Source of the DNA: an uncultured Eubacteriales bacterium | GTDB lineage: Bacteria > Bacillota > Clostridia > Christensenellales > Borkfalkiaceae | Assembly: GCA_900545325.1 (NCBI GenBank) | Contig: UQZE01000023.1 | Location: 1 to 19,550, forward strand | Length of the DNA: 19,550 nt | Direction: 5' to 3' | Shown: one piece after another, positions 15,917-19,550 of the stretch | How the letters are laid out: every line of letters starts with the position of its first letter | Position numbering within the stretch: position 1 is the first letter of the stretch | Translations under genes and position numbers: made by a program | The notes under the pieces: generated by a model | Seen by the model: the letters and a program-made list of their open reading frames with translations, nothing else | What the model was told of the DNA's origin: nothing | Database searches by the model: none

Positions 15917-15945
15917 AGTATATACCTTTTTATGCATAAAATCAA
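15917..15945 (-). promoter_or_regulatory. Promoter of the DUF815 ATPase gene
   Basis: On the minus strand TTGATT (15945-15940), a 17-bp spacer and TATACT (15922-15917). Transcription should start near 15910, giving a leader of roughly 20-25 bases before the ATG at 15885 or GTG at 15891. This rules against the longer open frame that begins at 15945. Confidence 0.72.
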
Positions 15946-15993
15946 ATAATTTATGAATAAAATATTTTTTTACGCAAAAAAAGCGATTAAAAT

Positions 15994-16022
15994 TTGACAA
16001 CGGAGCAAAAGAGTAATATAAT
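15994..16022 (+). promoter_or_regulatory. Perfect-consensus sigma-A promoter of ilvC
   Basis: TTGACA (15994-15999) and TATAAT (16017-16022) are both exact consensus hexamers with a 17-bp spacer, in an A+T-rich setting. Start predicted near 16029, leaving a leader of about 22 bases containing GGAGG (16041-16045). That is too short for a T-box or a leader-peptide attenuator. Confidence 0.92.
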
Positions 16023-16050
16023 AAGGTAAAAAGCGGAATCGGAGGAACTT

Positions 16051-17085
16051 ATGGCAGACAATCTGAATAATGCAAAGATATATCACGAAAGCGACTGCGA
16101 CCTCAATCTTTTGAAGAAAAAGACGGTCGCCATCATAGGATACGGCTCGCAGGGACATGCCCATGCGCTTAATCTGCGCGACAGCGGCGTAAAGGTTATT
16201 ATCGGGCTCAATAAAGGGGGCAGAACGTGGCCTATCGCGGAAAAGGCGGGGTTCGAAGTGCTGCCCGTCGCGGAAGCCGCCAAAAAGGCTGACGTCGTCA
16301 TGATGCTCACGCCCGACGAAAAAATGGCGGATATCTATAAAGAATCGATCGAACCCAACCTCACAGAGGGCAAATATCTCGCGTTCGCGCACGGTTTCAA
16401 TATCCATTTCAAGCAGATCGTGCCCGCTAAAACCGTCAACGTTTTCATGATCGCGCCCAAAGGCCCCGGACATACGGTCAGGAGCGAATACGTGGAGGGG
16501 CACGGCGTTCCCGCGCTGGTGGCAGTCCATCAGGATTATTCGGGCAATACGCTCGAAATCGCCCTTGCCTACGCGCTCGGTATCGGCGGCGCAAGAGCGG
16601 GCGTTTTGGAAACGACGTTCAAATGCGAAACGGAAACCGACCTTTTCGGAGAACAGGCGGTTCTCTGCGGCGGCGTAACCGCGCTTATGAAAGCGGGATT
16701 TGAAACGCTTGTGGAGGCGGGGTACGATCCCAGAAACGCTTATTTCGAATGTATTCACGAAATGAAACTCATCGTCGATCTGATTTACAGCGGCGGTTTT
16801 TCCAAGATGAGATATTCCATTTCGGATACGGCCGAATTCGGCGATTACGAAACCGGCAAGCGCCTCATCACCGAAGAAACCAAAAAGGAAATGAAAAAGG
16901 TTCTGCACGAAATACAGGACGGAACGTTCGCTTCCAAATGGATTTCGGAAAACAAGAGCGGCGGCAGGGCGCATTTCAACGCTTGCAGGGAGATGGAGGC
17001 GTCGCATCAGCTCGAAGAAGTGGGCGCGGAACTGCGCAAGCTTTACAGCTGGAACAACGAAGACAAGTACAGCGAAACAAAATAA
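16051..17085 (+). CDS. ilvC: Ketol-acid reductoisomerase
   Basis: Predicted 344 residues, the class I (short) KARI length. ATG 16051 has GGAGG five bases upstream. It converts acetolactate or acetohydroxybutyrate to the dihydroxy acid in valine, leucine and isoleucine synthesis, in the cytoplasm. The Rossmann motif GYGSQGHAHALNL lies at about 31-43, the cofactor-selecting loop is GLNKGGRTW, whose Arg-Thr pair fits NADPH rather than NADH (inference). The Mg ligands are visible as Asp197 and Glu201 (DLFGE) and Glu233 and Glu237 (ECIHE). HGFNIHF, APKGPGH and the C-terminal SGGRAHFNACR segment are characteristic. Other ilv genes are absent from the window; ilvC is a single-gene unit with its own promoter and terminator. 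Confidence 0.98.
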   Translation: MADNLNNAKIYHESDCDLNLLKKKTVAIIGYGSQGHAHALNLRDSGVKVIIGLNKGGRTWPIAEKAGFEVLPVAEAAKKADVVMMLTPDEKMADIYKESIEPNLTEGKYLAFAHGFNIHFKQIVPAKTVNVFMIAPKGPGHTVRSEYVEGHGVPALVAVHQDYSGNTLEIALAYALGIGGARAGVLETTFKCETETDLFGEQAVLCGGVTALMKAGFETLVEAGYDPRNAYFECIHEMKLIVDLIYSGGFSKMRYSISDTAEFGDYETGKRLITEETKKEMKKVLHEIQDGTFASKWISENKSGGRAHFNACREMEASHQLEEVGAELRKLYSWNNEDKYSETK

Positions 17086-17100
17086 TTTTCAAAGGCACGG

Positions 17101-17136
17101 ACCGCGGTAAAATTTTTGCCGCGGTTTTTTGTTTTT
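17101..17136 (+). terminator. Intrinsic terminator of ilvC
   Basis: ACCGCGG (17101-17107) pairs with CCGCGGT (17119-17125); the loop contains AAAATTTT, which can extend the stem. Six T run from 17125 to 17130 and five more from 17132 to 17136. It lies 15 bases after the ilvC stop. Confidence 0.87.
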
Positions 17137-17217
17137 ACGGGACAAACGCATTGCTCGGCGCGTTGTATATATGCAACGGGGGAACGATTTAAAATAATTC
17201 AGGAAAGGAGAGGCGTT

Positions 17218-17979
17218 GTGAAGTTGAGAAAAATAACAATGATTTTATCGATAATTTTGATAGCCGTTTTTTTACTAGGAGGTTGTAACGAAGGGAAAGA
17301 TTTATTGCCAAATAAGATAAAAAGGGTAAGCGGCGATTATATTTATGAGAAATTTTATGAAACCGAGTCTACTTCTGCACACGCAAGAATTGTTGGATTA
17401 TCCGAACAAGGAAAGACAAAGAAAGTTTTATTGATTCCTGAAACAATAGACAATTTGCCTGTAGAATATCTAGGATATAGGCTAGTGTACGAAATGGTGG
17501 GGGAATTTGACAGCGATGTATTAGAAAAAGTATATCTTACTAAACAGTATCAATCAAACAAGGTAATATTTGGGGATAAATGTACAAAATTAAGAGCGAT
17601 AATAGCGATAAACAGCAAGGTATATTTAAGTTTTAAACAAAATCGATTTTGTGTAAAAATGAGCCTTCCTGTCAGTGAAGCCCGTAAATTTTGGAGCTTC
17701 GAGTCTTTCGAAATATGTTGTAATGTTGTATATTATCTGAATGACGGAACTGACGTCGTACATTTCGCCGATGACTTGGACGGGGAAAAGATAATGTTTT
17801 TGCCTCCCGAACCGACAAGAGAAGGCTATGCGTTCGGCGGATGGTATAAAGAAAGCGAATGTATTACCGCATGGGATTTCGAAAATGACGCAGTATCGGC
17901 AAAAGAATACGACGAAGAGGGGGATTATCTTTTTAAAGAAACTTCACTATACGCCAAATGGACTAAAAAGAATTATTAA
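17218..17979 (+). CDS. Lipoprotein with InlB B-repeat-like C-terminus (paralog 1)
   Basis: Predicted 253 residues. I chose GTG 17218 because AGGAAAGGAG lies at the right distance and the signal peptide then begins with KLRK; ATG 17239 is possible but has no such site and would shorten the basic region. Lipobox LGGC puts the lipid on Cys23. Residues about 50-150 have loose beta-rich repeats (LIPETIDNLPVEYLGYRL, LEKVYLTKQY, CTKLRAIIAI) that recall BspA-type leucine-rich repeats. The C-terminal 60 residues match the InlB B-repeat/Listeria-Bacteroides repeat pattern: PTREGYAFGGWYKESE, AWDF, then SLYAKW. Such repeats occur in secreted adhesins. The gene is visibly richer in A+T than its neighbours, with frequent TTA, ATA and AAA codons. 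A paralog follows 11 bases downstream. Exact function unknown. Confidence 0.8.
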   Translation: MKLRKITMILSIILIAVFLLGGCNEGKDLLPNKIKRVSGDYIYEKFYETESTSAHARIVGLSEQGKTKKVLLIPETIDNLPVEYLGYRLVYEMVGEFDSDVLEKVYLTKQYQSNKVIFGDKCTKLRAIIAINSKVYLSFKQNRFCVKMSLPVSEARKFWSFESFEICCNVVYYLNDGTDVVHFADDLDGEKIMFLPPEPTREGYAFGGWYKESECITAWDFENDAVSAKEYDEEGDYLFKETSLYAKWTKKNY

Positions 17980-17990
17980 AGAGGGAAGAA

Positions 17991-18713
17991 ATGAAAAAAA
18001 TCATATCGGTTGCCGTGGGCGTAATTTTGATGTTCGGCGTGTTTGGCATGTTCGGGTGTGCCACATATAAAGGAGAATACGGCGATTTTGTTTGTAAGTT
18101 TTACGATACGAAAAATACGGTCGATATCAACGGGTTATCGGAAGAAGGAAAAAAGAAAAAGATACTCGCGATACCGAAGGAAATTAACGGCTATACAGTC
18201 GATTATATCGGTAAAAAGATGCTTATGGGAACAGGAAATCCCGACATTTCGAGTGAAAATTTAGAAGTAATATATTTTACGCAAAATCTTGATGGCCGCT
18301 TTTGGTATCAAGATTGTCCAAATTTAAAAAAAGCTTTTTTAATAGAAAATGGAGTAAATAGGGAGATAACAAAAGTTTTTGAAATAAATGAAAATACAAG
18401 TATGTATATGAGTAATTTTTTTATTTCAAAATTCAATGCCGACAACAGGGTGAGAATATTTCCCGCAAACATATCGTATTTTTATAATTACGAGGGAGCG
18501 CCGAACGACGGATATTACTGGATAGACGACATGGAGGACGGGGAAACGATAAAATATATCCCCGAAAACCCGATAAGAGAGGGGTATTTATTCGGCGGAT
18601 GGTTTAAGGACGAGGCTTGCACTGAGGTTTGGGATTTCGAAAAAGATACGATCGTAAAACCTGCGGACGGATATTACGAAAATATACTTTACGCCAAATG
18701 GAATAAGAGGTAA
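17991..18713 (+). CDS. Lipoprotein with InlB B-repeat-like C-terminus (paralog 2)
   Basis: Predicted 240 residues, ATG 17991 with AGAGGGAAG upstream. Lipobox MFGC, lipidated Cys23. It is a diverged tandem copy of the preceding gene: GLSEEGKKKKILAIP matches GLSEQGKTKKVLLIP, DYIGKKML matches EYLGYRLV, LEVIYFTQ matches LEKVYLTK, and the C-terminus (PIREGYLFGGWFKDEACTEV, WDFEKD, LYAKW) matches the same InlB B-repeat-like domain. The middle part (about 18300-18430) is strongly A+T-rich. Expected at the outer face of the cytoplasmic membrane. Substrate or partner unknown. Possibly followed by the imperfect terminator at 18714. Confidence 0.8.
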   Translation: MKKIISVAVGVILMFGVFGMFGCATYKGEYGDFVCKFYDTKNTVDINGLSEEGKKKKILAIPKEINGYTVDYIGKKMLMGTGNPDISSENLEVIYFTQNLDGRFWYQDCPNLKKAFLIENGVNREITKVFEINENTSMYMSNFFISKFNADNRVRIFPANISYFYNYEGAPNDGYYWIDDMEDGETIKYIPENPIREGYLFGGWFKDEACTEVWDFEKDTIVKPADGYYENILYAKWNKR

Positions 18714-18750
18714 AAACGCGCGTTTCTGTTCGTCGGGCGGGTTTTTCTTT
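18714..18750 (+). terminator. Probable imperfect terminator after the lipoprotein pair
   Basis: AAACGCGC (18714-18721) can pair with GCGGGTTT (18738-18745 region) except for one G-G mismatch, and is followed by a T-rich run, TTTTTCTTTT. The first 12 bases (AAACGCGCGTTT) are also a perfect palindrome. It starts right after the stop codon. Confidence 0.45.
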
Positions 18751-18758
18751 TCAATCGT

Positions 18759-18787
18759 TTGACAAATTTCAAAAAAGGATATACAAT
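18759..18787 (+). promoter_or_regulatory. Promoter of the leader RNA and substrate-binding protein
   Basis: TTGACA (18759-18764), a 17-bp spacer and TACAAT (18782-18787): an exact -35 and a five-of-six -10. Predicted start near 18793, so transcription begins at the first structured element of the leader and 140 bases before the coding start. Confidence 0.85.
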
Positions 18788-18791
18788 AAAT

Positions 18792-18917
18792 GCACCTGAA
18801 TCGGAAGGTGCGCCTGACGGTAAAGGGCTGAATACAACCGCTTTCGAGCCGTATTGTGTTACGGCGGTTTTTTCAAGCACCTTTCCTTACGCGCGCGCCG
18901 TTTAAGGAATTTTTTTT
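18792..18917 (+). promoter_or_regulatory. Structured 5' leader, candidate riboswitch or attenuator
   Basis: Several stems compete. A: GCACCT (18792-18797) with AGGTGC (18806-18811). B: AAGGTGC (18805-18811) with GCACCTT (18877-18883), extended by GG/CC past one bulged T, closing a 65-base internal region. C: TTCCTTA (18883-18889) with TAAGGAA (18903-18909), followed by eight T (18910-18917), a terminator-like hairpin. D, inside B: GCCGTA (18848-18853) with TACGGC (18860-18865), then GGTTTTTT. B shares a strand with both A and C, so forming B would prevent terminator C. That is the layout of a ligand- or factor-controlled ON switch. The internal region also holds a GCTTTCGAGC mini-hairpin and possible pseudoknot pairs. 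I see no TPP, SAM, T-box, FMN, guanidine-I or cobalamin signature. The stems are seen; the switching is inferred. Confidence 0.6.
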
Positions 18918-18931
18918 ATTGGAGCTGAAAA

Positions 18932-19550
18932 ATGAAAAAACTCATGGCAGTCCTGCTCGCGGCATTCGCGTTGTTTTCCCTGACGGCCTGCGCAGAAAAA
19001 GTTGAGAAAGACAAAGTTACGATCAAATACTATGCGGACGCATCCGCTATGCTGCCCGCAATGAAGACCGGTCAGTTGAAAACGGGGCTGTTGCCCGAAC
19101 CTGCCGCGACTAAGATCACGACCATGAACGGCGATATTTCCATGAAAATCGATATACAGCAAGTTTACGGCGGCGATTATCCGCAGGCTGTGCTCGTTGC
19201 GAAAAAGAGTGTGGTAGAAAACGATCCCGCGTTCCTTGAAGCGCTGATGACCGCGATCGAGGAAAACAGCGAATGGATTGTCGCAAACGACGAAAACGCG
19301 GCTTCCGCGGTGGACGCCATCAATTCCGCGCTGGCAGAGGGGGTAACGCCTTCTCTCGATAAACAAGCCATCACAAAAAGCGTGGTGGAAAACTGCAATA
19401 TTTATTTGGAAAAATCGGCGGACGCGAGAATTTCGGTCAATGAATATCTTGCGGCAATGCGTACTGTGGATGAAAATGCCGCCGCTGCCGTTTCAAACGC
19501 ATTTTTTGGAGATATTTTATCTGCCGAAAAGGAAGATCCGACTGCAAAAT
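18932..19550 (+). CDS. ABC transporter substrate-binding lipoprotein, N-lobe apparently missing; 3' end outside the window
   Basis: ATG 18932 has GGAG seven bases upstream. The frame is open to the right edge (206 codons). The lipobox TAC gives Cys20. Only about ten residues after the signal peptide the sequence enters a region typical of the second half of NitT/TauT (NMT1-like) binding proteins: IKYYADASAMLPAMKTGQ, GLLPEPAATKI, then YPQAVLVAKKSVVENDPAFLEAL and NSEWIVAN. In full-length members, usually above 300 residues, the equivalent of the LPEPAAT motif lies near residue 190, after a first lobe that is absent here. The C-terminal part continues normally to the edge. Such proteins deliver small organic ions or thiamine precursors to ABC importers. 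No permease or ATPase is in the window; they may follow. It is expressed behind the structured leader. Confidence 0.75.
   Translation, partial: MKKLMAVLLAAFALFSLTACAEKVEKDKVTIKYYADASAMLPAMKTGQLKTGLLPEPAATKITTMNGDISMKIDIQQVYGGDYPQAVLVAKKSVVENDPAFLEALMTAIEENSEWIVANDENAASAVDAINSALAEGVTPSLDKQAITKSVVENCNIYLEKSADARISVNEYLAAMRTVDENAAAAVSNAFFGDILSAEKEDPTAK

Noticed and set aside
15886..15945. Longer N-terminus for the DUF815 ATPase
   Set aside because: It covers the TTGATT-17-TATACT promoter and would not be transcribed from it.
15970..17007. A 345-codon minus-strand open frame across ilvC
   Set aside because: ilvC is certain on the plus strand from active-site motifs. The antisense frame has no recognisable motif and no promoter.
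18792..18917. TPP riboswitch or T-box ahead of the binding protein
   Set aside because: The conserved TPP segments (CUGAGA and the ACCUGAUC region) and the T-box GGUGG segment with specifier domain are absent.

Overview
The window reads as a chromosomal segment of a low-to-mid G+C Gram-positive bacterium, most likely an uncultured gut member of the Clostridia (inference). The reasons are strong Shine-Dalgarno sites, near-consensus sigma-A promoters with 17-bp spacers, intrinsic terminators with U-tracts, five predicted lipoproteins with lipobox signal peptides, a tRNA with encoded CCA, and bacterial Ig-like/GLUG-like surface proteins next to a DUF4838 protein. There is no phage, IS element, CRISPR array or rRNA. 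No gene-free stretch exceeds 300 bases.

Region 1 (1-11075, + strand) looks like one co-transcribed glycan-scavenging operon. It encodes a large Ig-like surface protein cut by the left edge, a DUF4838 lipoprotein, a Big_2/GLUG-like lipoprotein interrupted by an in-frame TAG, a cytoplasmic family 20 beta-N-acetylhexosaminidase and a sugar phosphate isomerase/epimerase-like TIM barrel. Spacings are 2-55 nt and a strong hairpin ends the operon. The likely logic is capture or trimming of an amino-sugar glycan at the surface, then hydrolysis and sugar isomerisation inside; the substrate is not known and no transporter is visible.

Region 2 (11077-14645) holds tRNA-Pro(CGG) on the minus strand with its own promoter, an unrecognised membrane/zinc-ribbon protein, and feoAB for ferrous iron uptake. 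A site just downstream of the feoA promoter matches the DtxR/IdeR iron-box consensus at 16 of 19 positions. FeoB carries a fused Cys-rich tail.

Region 3 (14652-17136) has a DUF815-type AAA+ ATPase on the minus strand, convergent with feoB and divergent from ilvC. IlvC has a perfect-consensus promoter and is not accompanied by other branched-chain amino acid genes here.

Region 4 (17218-19550) is accessory in character. Two tandem paralogous lipoproteins, more A+T-rich than their surroundings, end in an InlB B-repeat-like domain. They are followed by a promoter, a structured leader RNA with mutually exclusive stems and two U-tract hairpins (a candidate riboswitch or attenuator of no class I recognise), and an ABC substrate-binding lipoprotein that appears to lack its N-terminal lobe and runs off the right edge.

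The most notable items are the leader RNA at 18792-18917, the amber codon at 8070-8072, the lobe-deleted binding protein and the composition of the glycan operon.
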